DNA of 53,820 nt from an uncultured Lachnospiraceae bacterium. GTDB lineage: Bacteria; Bacillota; Clostridia; Lachnospirales; Lachnospiraceae. Where the stretch lies: NCBI GenBank assembly GCA_910588965.1, contig CAJUSO010000021.1, positions 1 to 53,820 on the forward strand. The letters run 5' to 3'. Under the pieces are notes generated by a model. That model ran no database searches, was not told the origin of the DNA, and saw nothing but the letters and a program-made list of their open reading frames with translations. This document shows, in pieces, positions 24,714-33,313 of the stretch. A program made the translations under genes and the position numbers. Numbering within the stretch: the first letter of the stretch is position 1; each line of letters opens with the position of its first letter.

Positions 24714-26084
24714 TCAATCATCCTGCATGCATACCATGCCCTGCATGCCCGTTCCCTGCAGCAGGCAGGACACCAAATCCTGTCCGCTTGATTCTACAAT
24801 ATTTATTTTGATTTGTAAAGCATTTTCTATTTCATCTACTGTGACATCATCCAATAAGACCTTCTCCCCGCTGCGCAAAAGGTTACAGGGCAGCAGCAGC
24901 CTGTCCCCCAAATCCCTGCCTTTTAGCTGGGAAATGATATCCTGGCCTGTCAGAAGGCCGGAAACGGTAATCATCTCCCCGAAAAAATGGTTGACGACCG
25001 GGATTACCTGCACCTTGGCCTGCGGGAATACCTCCATGAAGTCTGCCGCAAGCTCCTGCAAGGTAGGGGCTGCAAGCACCCCCGTAGCAATGGAAACCGT
25101 CTGGGCATGCTTATGGCCCGTATCAGGCCGCGCTACAGCGGCTGCCGCCGCAAGGGCCTGTGCAAATTCTTCCCGCAGCAGGCGGAGCATCCCTACGCCG
25201 TTTTCCAGCTGGAGGTAGCCGTCATAACTATCCTCCTGCGGCAGCTCCTGCCCTGCCAGCAGATACCATTCATCACTGGCATGGATAAAATGCAGGCCGC
25301 ACCTTTCCATGCAGGCCTGCTGGCAGCGGTGGATGACAGCCAGGACTTCCCTGGCGTCCTCCTGGGTAAATGGCTCCAAAGGATACAGCCCCTCCCGGTA
25401 TTTACTCAAGCCCACCGGAACTACGGAAACGCTTTCCATCACAGGCATATAGGCCATTAAATCCTGGATGCTCTTCTTAAGCGCCTCCCCATCGTTCACG
25501 CCCTTACAGAGCACAATCTGGCCATTCATGGGGATCCCGGCCTCATAGAGCCTGTCTATTTTCTGCAGCGCCTCCCCTGCGAAACGGTTATTCAGCATCT
25601 TACAGCGCAGCACCGGGTCCGTGGACTGCACGGAAATGTTGATAGGCCCCATCCGGTATGCAATGATCCGCTCCAGGTCATGTTCCTTCATGTTGGTCAG
25701 CGTCACATAATTCCCCTGCAGGAAGGAAAGCCTGGAATCATCATCCTTAAAATACAAGGTGTCCCGCATGCCCTTTGGCATCTGGTCAATAAAACAGAAT
25801 ATGCATTTGTTGCGGCAGGACTTGTAACTGTCCATCAGGGCATCTGCAAATTCAATGCCCAGGCCTTCCTCATACTCCTTCTCAATCTCCAGCTCCCATT
25901 CCTCCCCATCAGGCTTCCGGATGGCTACTGTCAGGTATTCCTCATTGATAAAATAACGGTAGTCGAACACATCTTCTATTTCATGGCCGTTTACCGACAG
26001 AAGGACGTCGCCAGGCCCTACCCCCAGTTCCTCTGCGATACTGTCCGGCTGGACCCTCTTTATTTCATGCTCCTTCAATACCAT
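24714..26084 (-). CDS. DUF512 family protein with PDZ and radical-SAM-like domains
   Basis: A 456-aa member of a conserved clostridial family: PDZ-like domain (about 8-60, 'LGVGPGDVLLSVNGHEI'), then a radical-SAM-like domain with C90-x3-C94-x2-C97 (CRNKCIFC), then the DUF512 domain. The cysteine spacing is canonical for binding a 4Fe-4S cluster and S-adenosylmethionine, so radical chemistry is likely, but the substrate is unknown to me. The ATG at 26084 has GGAG only 2 nt away; a TTG six bases further in (26078) has the same GGAG at 7 nt and may be the true start. It is the first full-length enzyme of the run leading to der, plsY and gpsA. Confidence 0.88.
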   Translation of the reverse strand: MVLKEHEIKRVQPDSIAEELGVGPGDVLLSVNGHEIEDVFDYRYFINEEYLTVAIRKPDGEEWELEIEKEYEEGLGIEFADALMDSYKSCRNKCIFCFIDQMPKGMRDTLYFKDDDSRLSFLQGNYVTLTNMKEHDLERIIAYRMGPINISVQSTDPVLRCKMLNNRFAGEALQKIDRLYEAGIPMNGQIVLCKGVNDGEALKKSIQDLMAYMPVMESVSVVPVGLSKYREGLYPLEPFTQEDAREVLAVIHRCQQACMERCGLHFIHASDEWYLLAGQELPQEDSYDGYLQLENGVGMLRLLREEFAQALAAAAAVARPDTGHKHAQTVSIATGVLAAPTLQELAADFMEVFPQAKVQVIPVVNHFFGEMITVSGLLTGQDIISQLKGRDLGDRLLLPCNLLRSGEKVLLDDVTVDEIENALQIKINIVESSGQDLVSCLLQGTGMQGMVCMQDD

Positions 26085-26194
26085 TCTCCATTTCTAATGC
26101 AAATTTAGGGGGAAACCTTCCCGGCATCCCGCCAAGGGCAGATGCCAAACGGGGATAAGCCGTTACGGCCCATCCCTGTGGCAACCCCCCTGGT

Positions 26195-26314
26195 TTAATC
26201 CTCTGCGTCCTCGTCTGCAACTGCAGCCACTGCCCCTGCGACAGATGCAACAACTGCTACGATGACTGCTACGATGACAACACCGCCGATTAAAAAAAAT
26301 AACATTTTCCTCAT
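26195..26314 (-). CDS. 39-residue single-span membrane peptide
   Basis: A short open frame encoding a Val/Ala-rich membrane span (LFFLIGGVVIVAVIVAVVAS) with an MRKM start and an acidic tail (ADEDAED). I do not know its family. In support: a strong promoter at 26370-26398 points at it, its amphipathic layout is protein-like, and it fills an otherwise empty 467-bp gap between comEC and the DUF512 gene. Against: the ribosome site is weak (AAGAAATGGG before the first ATG, or ATGAGGA before the ATG at codon 4). It could be a membrane regulator or toxin-like peptide, but nothing shows this. No terminator is clear between it and the DUF512 gene, so it may head that operon. Confidence 0.5.
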   Translation of the reverse strand: MRKMLFFLIGGVVIVAVIVAVVASVAGAVAAVADEDAED

Positions 26315-26336
26315 CCCATTTCTTTAGATTCTTATT

Positions 26337-26353
26337 CTTGCAGGTACTGCAAG
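26337..26353 (-). other. Leader hairpin before the 39-residue peptide gene
   Basis: CTTGCAG-TAC-CTGCAAG, a perfect 7-bp stem with a 3-base loop, lying soon after the predicted transcription start and 23 nt before the start codon. No T run follows, so it is not a terminator; mRNA stability or translation control is possible. Confidence 0.55.
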
Positions 26354-26369
26354 TCCTGGTTACCTACTT

Positions 26370-26398
26370 ATCATAGCATATCTTAAAATATCTGTAAA
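26370..26398 (-). promoter_or_regulatory. Strong sigma-A promoter before the 39-residue peptide gene
   Basis: On the minus strand TTTACA (26393-26398), 17-bp spacer ending TGC, TATGAT (26370-26375), an extended -10. It probably also drives the DUF512-der-plsY-gpsA run. The rest of 26399-26551 holds no gene or terminator that I can support. Confidence 0.8.
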
Positions 26399-26551
26399 TA
26401 AAATATTCCGCCGCTGCCATATTCTTTCCCCTTCCCTCCTGCGCCTCTTTCTTCCCAGCGCTTCCATCCCCAGCTGCCGCAAGGTGCATAAAAATGCCAA
26501 CGAAAACAAGATACGGAATCCTGGACGCATACGCCGAGGATGTAACGGGGA

Positions 26552-29143
26552 TTAGGGCAACGGGTAAGGAACCAAGGGGGAAAGGTAAACAGATATGCCA
26601 AGGGAACCTTCCCTTGGGATGACAGAAACCTGGCCATGTTCCATGGTGCAGAGAATCCGGCTGCCAGATTTTTGGATCCGTCCCAGCGCCTCTTTGCCGG
26701 GATGCCCGTAGGAATTCCCTGCGCCGCAGGAAATAACGGTGAGGCCAGGGGAAAGGCAATCCAGGAACTCTTGGCTGTTGGAGCCGTCCGAGCCGTGGTG
26801 GGCGGCTTTGTATAAACTTATATGATGGATGCCGTATTGGGACAGGTAACCTCCCCTTCGGATTTCCTCTTCCTGGCCAATCCCGATATCCCCGGTAAAT
26901 ATCCCTGTAAAAGACCGATAAGCCAGGGAAACCACCAGGGAAGCCTCATTGCGGCCAGCGCTGCCTTCCCCTCCTGCGCCCGTGCCAGCGCCTGGATGTA
27001 ATACGGTAAACACGGCTTCCCGGGTCCCAAACCGGGTTCCTGGCTTAACATAGAGAATCTTACATCCCGCTTCCCGGGCACGGGCCTGCAGATTCTTAGC
27101 CGCTTCGTCCTGCACCATCCCCTTTGCCATAATCAGGCACTCTATAGGATACCCCTCTTCCAAAAGTTCCAAAAGTCCGCTGATATGGTCTTGGTCTGCA
27201 TGGGATACCACCCACCCTGCAACCGACGAGATTCCCTTTGCCTTTAGGAATGGCAGGATGCGGTATTTCCCCACCTGCTTGACATCGCTGCTGCCGCCGT
27301 CAATGAAAAAATGGCTCCCTTCCCCTGTCTGGACGAATATCCCATCCCCTTGGCCTACATCCAGTATATCCACCTCAAACTGCTTTGGGGTACGGGCAAA
27401 CAAGAGGACGCATACGGCAGCGGCTATTACGAGCAGCCACCTTTGTTCTCTGCGGTAATACAAGGCGCATAAAGCAGCTGCAAGGACCAGGTAATACGCA
27501 ACGGCCAAGGCCAAGCTTGGCTTCCCTGTAACAATAGCGGCGCCTGGCAGGGATAATGTCTTTTGGCACACCCATTCCTGGAAGGAAAGAAGGATCCCGG
27601 CAGGCGCCAGGAGTATCTTTCCCGCCAAGGCAGAAAAGCATCCAACAGACGCCCCGCAAAGCCCCAGGAACAGGAGGGGACCCATAAACGGAAGGACACA
27701 GGCATTGGCAGCTGCACTATAAGAAGGGCATTCATAATAGAAATATAAAGAAATCGGCAAAGTGGCTAATTGGATGCAGGCGCTGGCCTGAAAGGATTCC
27801 CAGAGGATTCCCCCTGCCTTCCGGATGCCTTTCCCGCCTCCCTTCCTTCCCACCATTTTGGTGTCTTGGGGAACTGGTGCACCCTTGACGGCAGTACCCT
27901 TCCCGCCTCCCTTCCTTTCTCCCGTTTTAATGCCTTGGGGAACTGGTGCACCCTTGACGGCAGTACCCCTCCTTTCCCCTGTTTTAGTGCCTTGGGGAAC
28001 CGATGCCCCCTTGATGGTGATACCCTTCCTTCCCACCGTTTTGGTTCCTTGGGGAACTGGTGCACCCTTGACGGCTTTTGCCACCACCACTACGCCCAGC
28101 GCTGCCCCATAGGAGAACAGGAACCCGGCGTACTCCAGGACAAAGGGGTTTTCCCAGGCTTGGATCCCTGCGCAAAGCCCCAAGGCTGTCAGGGAATCAT
28201 AGCTGTAGCCGGATGCCTGGGCTGCCATGGACAGCAGGAACATGCAGACGGCTCTTGCCGTGGAAATTTCCATACCCGACAAAAGGCCAAAGCTATAGGC
28301 CATCCCCATGGCAAGCAGGGAGGCCAGTACCTGGGGCACGCGCAGCTTCCGGCATAGCCGGAAAACCCCCATGCCCATCAGGGAGACATGCAGGCCGGAA
28401 ATCGCCAGGATATGGGAGATGCCGGCGCTTTGGTAAAGCCCCTTCAGCCCGCTGTCCAGAAGGGATTTATCCCCTAAGGCCATGTCCGCCATAACCCCCG
28501 CATGCTTTTGGGGCATGGCCCGCTGGAAGGATTCCCTCAGCCGCCCCTGGAGGCTGCGCAAAAATATGGCATACCTGTCTTCTTTCTTGGAAATAACATA
28601 TTCCTCCTGGGCATAAACCCGGAACCCTATCTGTTTGCTGCGGTAAAATTGTTTCTCATTGAAATTCCCTTCATTGCGGGAAATTTGGAATGGTGCATAA
28701 GCCCCTGCCACTTTCAGTATATTCCCTGGCTGATACACATTGGAACTGTAAACTAGAATCCCAACACTGGGATAAGCTATGCCACCCAGAAGGTACTGGG
28801 TGTCTTTCAGATAATAAATAAACTGCTCTTCTCTTTCTTCTATTTTGCAGACCTGCCCCTGGACCGTAACCCTGTCCCCCTCAGAAAAAGCATCATCCGG
28901 CCTTTCAAAGCATCCCCGCACGGCCCCGATGCGTCCTGCCCCTGCACAAAAACAAAGCAGGCAGGCAGCGCACCGCAAAAAAACGGCAAGCCATGCCCTG
29001 GCCTGGCAGCGGCGCTTTATGGCAGCCACAAGATATGCCGTAAAAAGCAGCATCCCCGCCGCAGCCAAGGGGCTACCCTCCCTGCCGTACCAAACCCCGC
29101 ACAGCAGGGACAGCGTCAGGCAGCAAAGCATCCTATTAGCCAC
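26552..29143 (-). CDS. comEC: ComEC/Rec2 DNA-uptake channel protein
   Basis: ComEC is the membrane channel that takes single-stranded DNA into the cytoplasm in competent Gram-positive bacteria. From the GTG at 29143 it is 863 aa. Order: N-terminal membrane part and DUF4131-like domain; competence domain with GISHILAISGLHVSLMGMG; several membrane spans; and a C-terminal metallo-beta-lactamase-like domain with DVGQGDGIFV, SHADQDHISG and KAAHHGSDGS. I prefer the GTG because AGAGGAGG lies 6 nt upstream and GTGGCTAA overlaps the gerMN stop; the ATG at 29164 has no ribosome site. Residues ~356-436 carry a tandem repeat, probably in a loop between membrane spans. It ends the comEA-walRK-gerMN-comEC run. 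Confidence 0.95.
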   Translation of the reverse strand: MANRMLCCLTLSLLCGVWYGREGSPLAAAGMLLFTAYLVAAIKRRCQARAWLAVFLRCAACLLCFCAGAGRIGAVRGCFERPDDAFSEGDRVTVQGQVCKIEEREEQFIYYLKDTQYLLGGIAYPSVGILVYSSNVYQPGNILKVAGAYAPFQISRNEGNFNEKQFYRSKQIGFRVYAQEEYVISKKEDRYAIFLRSLQGRLRESFQRAMPQKHAGVMADMALGDKSLLDSGLKGLYQSAGISHILAISGLHVSLMGMGVFRLCRKLRVPQVLASLLAMGMAYSFGLLSGMEISTARAVCMFLLSMAAQASGYSYDSLTALGLCAGIQAWENPFVLEYAGFLFSYGAALGVVVVAKAVKGAPVPQGTKTVGRKGITIKGASVPQGTKTGERRGTAVKGAPVPQGIKTGERKGGGKGTAVKGAPVPQDTKMVGRKGGGKGIRKAGGILWESFQASACIQLATLPISLYFYYECPSYSAAANACVLPFMGPLLFLGLCGASVGCFSALAGKILLAPAGILLSFQEWVCQKTLSLPGAAIVTGKPSLALAVAYYLVLAAALCALYYRREQRWLLVIAAAVCVLLFARTPKQFEVDILDVGQGDGIFVQTGEGSHFFIDGGSSDVKQVGKYRILPFLKAKGISSVAGWVVSHADQDHISGLLELLEEGYPIECLIMAKGMVQDEAAKNLQARAREAGCKILYVKPGTRFGTREAVFTVLHPGAGTGAGGEGSAGRNEASLVVSLAYRSFTGIFTGDIGIGQEEEIRRGGYLSQYGIHHISLYKAAHHGSDGSNSQEFLDCLSPGLTVISCGAGNSYGHPGKEALGRIQKSGSRILCTMEHGQVSVIPREGSLGISVYLSPLVPYPLP
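27835..28075 (-). repeat. 57-69-bp coding tandem repeat inside comEC
   Basis: About four in-frame units, each starting KGAPVPQGTKT and ending in a basic Gly/Arg/Lys stretch such as GERKGGGKGTAV. Units differ in length by blocks of three codons (19-23 residues). The element makes a strongly basic, Pro/Gly-rich insertion in the competence domain. Confidence 0.9.
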
Positions 29144-30155
29144 CCATATCCTCCTCTGCTTCATTCACGATTTCTTCGGAACCCTCTTTGATCTGTTCCT
29201 CCTGGGTCTTCGCGCTGCCGTCCAGATAGTCCAGGTTCCGCTCATACATATCGGACAGCTTAAATTTCTCCCGGTAGACCACATTATTGTCCCCATTGAC
29301 AGAAATCTGCACTTTATTGACATTTGGCAGTTCCGCCAGGGAATTGACGATAGAGTAAATGACAACCGGCTCTGAGACATCAAAATTCTGGCTCAGGAAC
29401 CCCTCGTTCAGATTGACAAAACAGACGCCATCCGAAACAGACACGCCCAAAAGCTTCGTGTCCTCTGGGACGGCAGCCCGCATCCCTTCCCCGCTCGGCC
29501 CTTTCAGCAGCTGCTCCAGCACCAGCTTTTCCAGGGAAATATTACTGCTGTAATGCACCTCCTGCACTTCCTGTACCAGCTTTGTCCCCTTCTTGTTGGC
29601 AAAATACAGGGTAATGCTGGCTGTCTGGATGGTATTAATCTGCTCCCCGGGATTTTCAATAAAACTCTCTGCCGTCATCAGGCCAATCAGCGTCCCGTTC
29701 GCATCCACAAGGGGCGTATCGCCCACATAAAAGGAAATGCACCCTACCCCTTCCACCTGCGTCAGGGTACGGACAAAGGCAGCCCGGCAGAGCACTTCGC
29801 TTACATTATCCATTTCCCCATATGCAGCATTAAAATACAGGTACAGCTGGGCATTCTCCAGCTTCCAGGACATCAGCTCCACTTCCTTGGGCGCTGCTTT
29901 GCGGATATCCGGGCTGTCCGTGCCTTGGAACAGCTGCCCGATTAATTCCTCCACCATGCCCTTGGCATCCTCCGCCTGGGGCTCATAGCCTACCGCTACC
30001 GTCTTTGTCTTCTCTTTATTCACATAATATACATAATATTCTGGCTCTTCCTCCTGCCCTTCCCCGCAGCCTGCCAAAAAAAACAGGAATGCCGCAGCCA
30101 GAAGCATAAGGAGAGCCGGAACCTGGACCTTCCGTTCCACCCTTCTTTTTTCCAT
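29136..30155 (-). CDS. GerMN-domain lipoprotein
   Basis: A 339-aa exported lipoprotein with two GerMN domains (named from the sporulation/germination protein GerM). The N terminus is a lipoprotein signal with lipobox LAGC and Cys30. The first GerMN domain covers about 60-180 and the second about 195-305; the C-terminal tail is acidic. It starts 18 bp after the kinase gene walK, so it is very likely co-transcribed; WalK partner lipoproteins are often encoded beside walRK, so it may tune the kinase or cell-wall enzymes, though this is inference. Its stop overlaps the comEC start by 8 nt. Confidence 0.9.
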   Translation of the reverse strand: MEKRRVERKVQVPALLMLLAAAFLFFLAGCGEGQEEEPEYYVYYVNKEKTKTVAVGYEPQAEDAKGMVEELIGQLFQGTDSPDIRKAAPKEVELMSWKLENAQLYLYFNAAYGEMDNVSEVLCRAAFVRTLTQVEGVGCISFYVGDTPLVDANGTLIGLMTAESFIENPGEQINTIQTASITLYFANKKGTKLVQEVQEVHYSSNISLEKLVLEQLLKGPSGEGMRAAVPEDTKLLGVSVSDGVCFVNLNEGFLSQNFDVSEPVVIYSIVNSLAELPNVNKVQISVNGDNNVVYREKFKLSDMYERNLDYLDGSAKTQEEQIKEGSEEIVNEAEEDMGG

Positions 30156-30173
30156 TCCACCCTCCCAAACACC

Positions 30174-31592
30174 TTATCCCACATAAGCCAGCGGGATACG
30201 CACGGTGAAAATAGTACCTTCCCCTTCCTTGCTGTGGGCTTTGATTGCCCCCCGGTGCATTAAAATTGCATTCCTGGTAATGGCTAGCCCAAGGCCTGTG
30301 CCTTTGATTTCCCTGGAATGGGACTTATCCACCCGGAAGAACCTCTCATAGATATGCTCTAAGGATTCCTCCGGTATCCCAATCCCGGAATCCTCTACCC
30401 GCACAAAAAAATACTTGTGGTCCGCATTCAAGGTCACATGGACCCAGCCATCCTTCTTGTTATATTTAATGGCATTCTCCACCAGGTTATTCAGGGCAAG
30501 GGATAATTTCACCTCATCCACCTCCGCGCTCACCGGGCGGAAGCTTTCCAGCACCAGTTCAATGCTCTGCTTCTCTGCAATGGGGCGGAGCCGTTTCATT
30601 ATCATTTCCAGCAGCTCATTGATATTTGCCACAGAGATATTTAAGGTCCCTGCAGACCTGTCCATCTTCACCAAAGACAGCAGGTCGTTGATAATCGTGT
30701 TCTCCCGCTCAATTTCTTCCGTGATGTCCCCCATAAATTCCTTGTATAGCTCTGCGGGCACATCTTCCTGGCTCAATAAGGAATCCGCCAGGACCTTCAT
30801 GGAAGTCAGGGGCGTCTTTAACTCATGGGACACATTGGCTACAAATTCCTGCCGGGAATCGTCAATGGCGCGCATCCTGCCCAGCATCTCATTAAAGGCG
30901 TTGGAAATCGCCTCTGTCTCTGTATAATCTGATATCATCAGCCTTTCTTCCACATCCTCCGCCTGGATTTCCTCTAAGGACTTTGTCATCTTCCCAAAAG
31001 GGAGCACCAAAAGCTTCGCACAGAAAAAAGCAGCCAGCAAGATAAGGATGCCGCTGGCAATTTCAATCACATGGGCATTATCCCGCAGGAAATCATAATT
31101 CATCATAATGCTGTCCGTAGACACGCTGACCAGCATCACCCCCTGGGTCCCTTCCGCGTCAGCGCTTTTAAGGGGGATGGACAGCTCAATGTAGCGGTTC
31201 TTGGAATCATATTTCGTAATCTCCTCCCCCTGGAAGCTCCGAACCACTTCCTCTGAAATAATTGTCTTACCCGTATCCAGCCCATAAGTGTCCTTCACAA
31301 TCTGGAAGCCTGGGTTTACAAGCAGCACCCTCCCATCATAAATATTGGAAAGCTGCTTTAACTGCGCGTTAATCACCTCCGACGAGGTATCCGCGATATA
31401 GTTGTATGTAACCACCTGGCTGCCCAATACCTTGGCCTGGCTCAGCACATCTATGCTGCGGTTGGAGACTGCCCGGCTCTCATAGCTGGCAAGGACCCCT
31501 ATGCGCAGCGCAATATTAGGCGCAATCCCCACCAGCGCCACTAACAGAAACAGCCTAAACCTCAGGCTGTGCACAAATTTCAGCTTCTTCAT
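30174..31592 (-). CDS. Sensor histidine kinase, WalK/PhoR-like
   Basis: A 472-aa membrane histidine kinase. One membrane span is near residues 10-32 and a second near 175-198, enclosing an extracellular sensor of about 140 residues. A HAMP linker follows, then HisKA with the H-box FVANVSHELKTPLTS, and the ATPase domain with NLVENAIKYN (N box), VEDSGIGIP (G1) and GTGLGLAI (G2). No PAS domain is evident, unlike Bacillus WalK. The gene starts 9 bp after its response regulator. The signal sensed is unknown; cell-wall status is the usual assumption for this lineage. Confidence 0.93.
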   Translation of the reverse strand: MKKLKFVHSLRFRLFLLVALVGIAPNIALRIGVLASYESRAVSNRSIDVLSQAKVLGSQVVTYNYIADTSSEVINAQLKQLSNIYDGRVLLVNPGFQIVKDTYGLDTGKTIISEEVVRSFQGEEITKYDSKNRYIELSIPLKSADAEGTQGVMLVSVSTDSIMMNYDFLRDNAHVIEIASGILILLAAFFCAKLLVLPFGKMTKSLEEIQAEDVEERLMISDYTETEAISNAFNEMLGRMRAIDDSRQEFVANVSHELKTPLTSMKVLADSLLSQEDVPAELYKEFMGDITEEIERENTIINDLLSLVKMDRSAGTLNISVANINELLEMIMKRLRPIAEKQSIELVLESFRPVSAEVDEVKLSLALNNLVENAIKYNKKDGWVHVTLNADHKYFFVRVEDSGIGIPEESLEHIYERFFRVDKSHSREIKGTGLGLAITRNAILMHRGAIKAHSKEGEGTIFTVRIPLAYVG

Positions 31593-31601
31593 CTTGGCCC
31601 C

Positions 31602-32291
31602 TTATCCCTGATAATAATAGCCCACGCCCCATTTGGTATGCACATACTTCGGCTCGCTTGGATTGCTCTCTATCTTCTCCCTCAGCCGCCTGACATGCAC
31701 ATCCACCGTGCGCACGTCCCCCGGGTACTCATAGCCCCAGACCAGGTTCAGCAAGTTCTCCCTGCTGTAGACCTTATTAGGGTTCAGCACGAGGAGTTCC
31801 AGCAGGTCAAATTCCTTTGCAGTCACATTGATTTCCTTCCCCAGGATGAACAGGCGCCTGCTCTCACAGTCCAGCCGCAGGTCCCCATGCTCCACAATCT
31901 TGGGGTTTTCCTCCTTGGGGGGATTGGGCGCGGTCCTGCGCATGATGGCCTTAATCCTGGCCTTTACCTCCAGGATGTTGAAGGGCTTCGTAATATAATC
32001 ATCCGCGCCGTATTCCAGCCCCAGGATTTTGTCCATATCGTCCCCTTTGGCCGTAAGCATCACAACTGGGACGGTGGAAAACTCCCGGATCTGCTGGCAC
32101 ACCTCAAAACCATCCACCTTGGGCAGCATCACATCCAAAAGGACCAGGTCATACTTGCGCTCCCCTACCAGCCGCAGGGCTTCCTCGCCGTCATAGGCGC
32201 AGTCCACCTCCATGCCATCCTGCTCCAAGCTAAAGCGGATGCCTTTCACAATCAATTTCTCATCGTCCACTACCAGAACTTTTTTTGCCAT
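31602..32291 (-). CDS. OmpR-family response regulator, WalR-like
   Basis: A 229-aa DNA-binding response regulator. The receiver domain has the acidic pair DD near 9-10, phosphoacceptor D53 (LVLLDVMLP), T80 and K102 (YITKPF). The C-terminal winged helix-turn-helix includes LTAKEFDLLELL-type sequence (here VTAKEFDLLELLVLN), then VWGYEYPGDVRTVDVHVRRL and a terminal WGVGYYYQG. AGGAGGAG lies just before the ATG. The close similarity to WalR/YycF architecture and the kinase directly downstream support a WalRK-type system; the family is large, so I leave the symbol open. Confidence 0.93.
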   Translation of the reverse strand: MAKKVLVVDDEKLIVKGIRFSLEQDGMEVDCAYDGEEALRLVGERKYDLVLLDVMLPKVDGFEVCQQIREFSTVPVVMLTAKGDDMDKILGLEYGADDYITKPFNILEVKARIKAIMRRTAPNPPKEENPKIVEHGDLRLDCESRRLFILGKEINVTAKEFDLLELLVLNPNKVYSRENLLNLVWGYEYPGDVRTVDVHVRRLREKIESNPSEPKYVHTKWGVGYYYQG

Positions 32292-32369
32292 TGTCTCCTC
32301 CTGCCATTTCCATAACGCTGCCGCATCCTACCTTTGCAGCCGCTTCCTAACTGCTATCCTACCCTTAAG

Positions 32370-33020
32370 CTATTCTACCTTAATACTGTCTTTGATTTTT
32401 GAAAACACGCCTTCCTTGATGCCTTGTACCTTCATCAGATCCTCGATTTGGGAAAAGCCTCCGTTCTCTTCCCGCCATGCAAGGATGCTTTTTGCCTTTG
32501 CCGCGCCAATGCCTGGGAGCGCCATTAATTCAGGCTCTGTGGCAGTGTTCAGGTTTACCCTGCCGTCATTGGCGCCTTCTTCTGGCCCTTCCCGGGCAGG
32601 CGCCAATGACGCCTGGGCGGCAGCCTCTTCCTGGCTCATGACATAAACCATCTGCCCATCGGCCAGGAGGCCGGCCTGGTTCAGGGACTTGGCGTCCGCT
32701 TCCTCCGTCAGCCCGCCTGCCAGTTCAATTGCCTGGAACATACGCGCCCCCTGGGGCAGGGTATAGACGCCTGGGCTTGCCACGGCGCCGCTTACCTGGA
32801 CATAGATAGGGGCGGCGTCTTCTGGCTCCTCCCCTTCTGCCGGCAGGCCCGCAGGGCTGCCTTCCTGGCCCGTGCCTTGGGCGTCTTGCAGGAGGAGGAC
32901 GCCTTCCTCCTCTTGCCCGCATCCAGGCAACATGCACAACAGCATAAGCAAACATGCATAATGCCGTATTTTCTCCCTTACTTTACCTAATCCTATCCTA
33001 TTCCTTGTTATCTTCTCCAT
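32370..33020 (-). CDS. comEA: ComEA-like DNA-binding competence lipoprotein
   Basis: ComEA binds incoming double-stranded DNA outside the membrane and passes it to ComEC. The protein is 216 aa from the ATG at 33020 (GGTGGG and AAAAGG upstream); a further in-frame ATG at 33092 lacks a site. It has a basic N terminus and a lipobox LPGC with Cys34, so it appears to be lipid-anchored rather than held by a membrane span. An SLBB domain follows (about 70-135, IYVQVSGAVASPGVYTLP), then a Glu/Ala-rich linker, then a helix-hairpin-helix pair (VNLNTATEPELMALPGIG) to the end. It lies 78 bp upstream of the walR-like gene, in the same direction. Confidence 0.92.
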   Translation of the reverse strand: MEKITRNRIGLGKVREKIRHYACLLMLLCMLPGCGQEEEGVLLLQDAQGTGQEGSPAGLPAEGEEPEDAAPIYVQVSGAVASPGVYTLPQGARMFQAIELAGGLTEEADAKSLNQAGLLADGQMVYVMSQEEAAAQASLAPAREGPEEGANDGRVNLNTATEPELMALPGIGAAKAKSILAWREENGGFSQIEDLMKVQGIKEGVFSKIKDSIKVE

Positions 33021-33132
33021 CCTTTTCCCACCTTTCTGAAAAGAACCCGGCAGAGCCGGACTCCCTGTGCCCAAGCGCGTCTGCGCCTGCACCCGCTGCG
33101 ATGGGAAAAGCCTTTTTCACGAATCCTATTTT

Positions 33133-33161
33133 ATTGTAACGAAAATTCGGCCTTATGGCAA
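33133..33161 (-). promoter_or_regulatory. Sigma-A promoter of comEA (and probably walRK-gerMN-comEC)
   Basis: On the minus strand TTGCCA (33156-33161), 17-bp spacer, TACAAT (33133-33138), giving a leader of about 105 nt. No other promoter is obvious as far as comEC. Confidence 0.75.
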
Positions 33162-33195
33162 GAGGGGTTTGGAAATTTTGTGAAAATCCCCAGAC

Positions 33196-33236
33196 AGAAA
33201 AAGCTATCCCCTATTTGCATTTTAAGGGATAGCCTC
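33196..33236 (-). terminator. Rho-independent terminator after the YdcZ-like gene
   Basis: On the minus strand GCTATCCC pairs with GGGATAGC around a 15-base A/T-rich loop and is followed by TTTTTC. It closes the transcript that carries argD and the transporter gene. Confidence 0.88.
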
Positions 33237-33313
33237 TGCCATATATTTTTTATCATGCTTGGCGCCTGGGCCAGGAGCTTGCCTTGCCATAGAAACGTTT
33301 TTTAGCGCCTTTC

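Noticed and set aside
26065..26253. 62-codon frame overlapping the DUF512 gene start and the 39-residue peptide gene
   Set aside because: No ribosome site or promoter, unusual Gln/Pro-rich composition; explained as an out-of-frame shadow.
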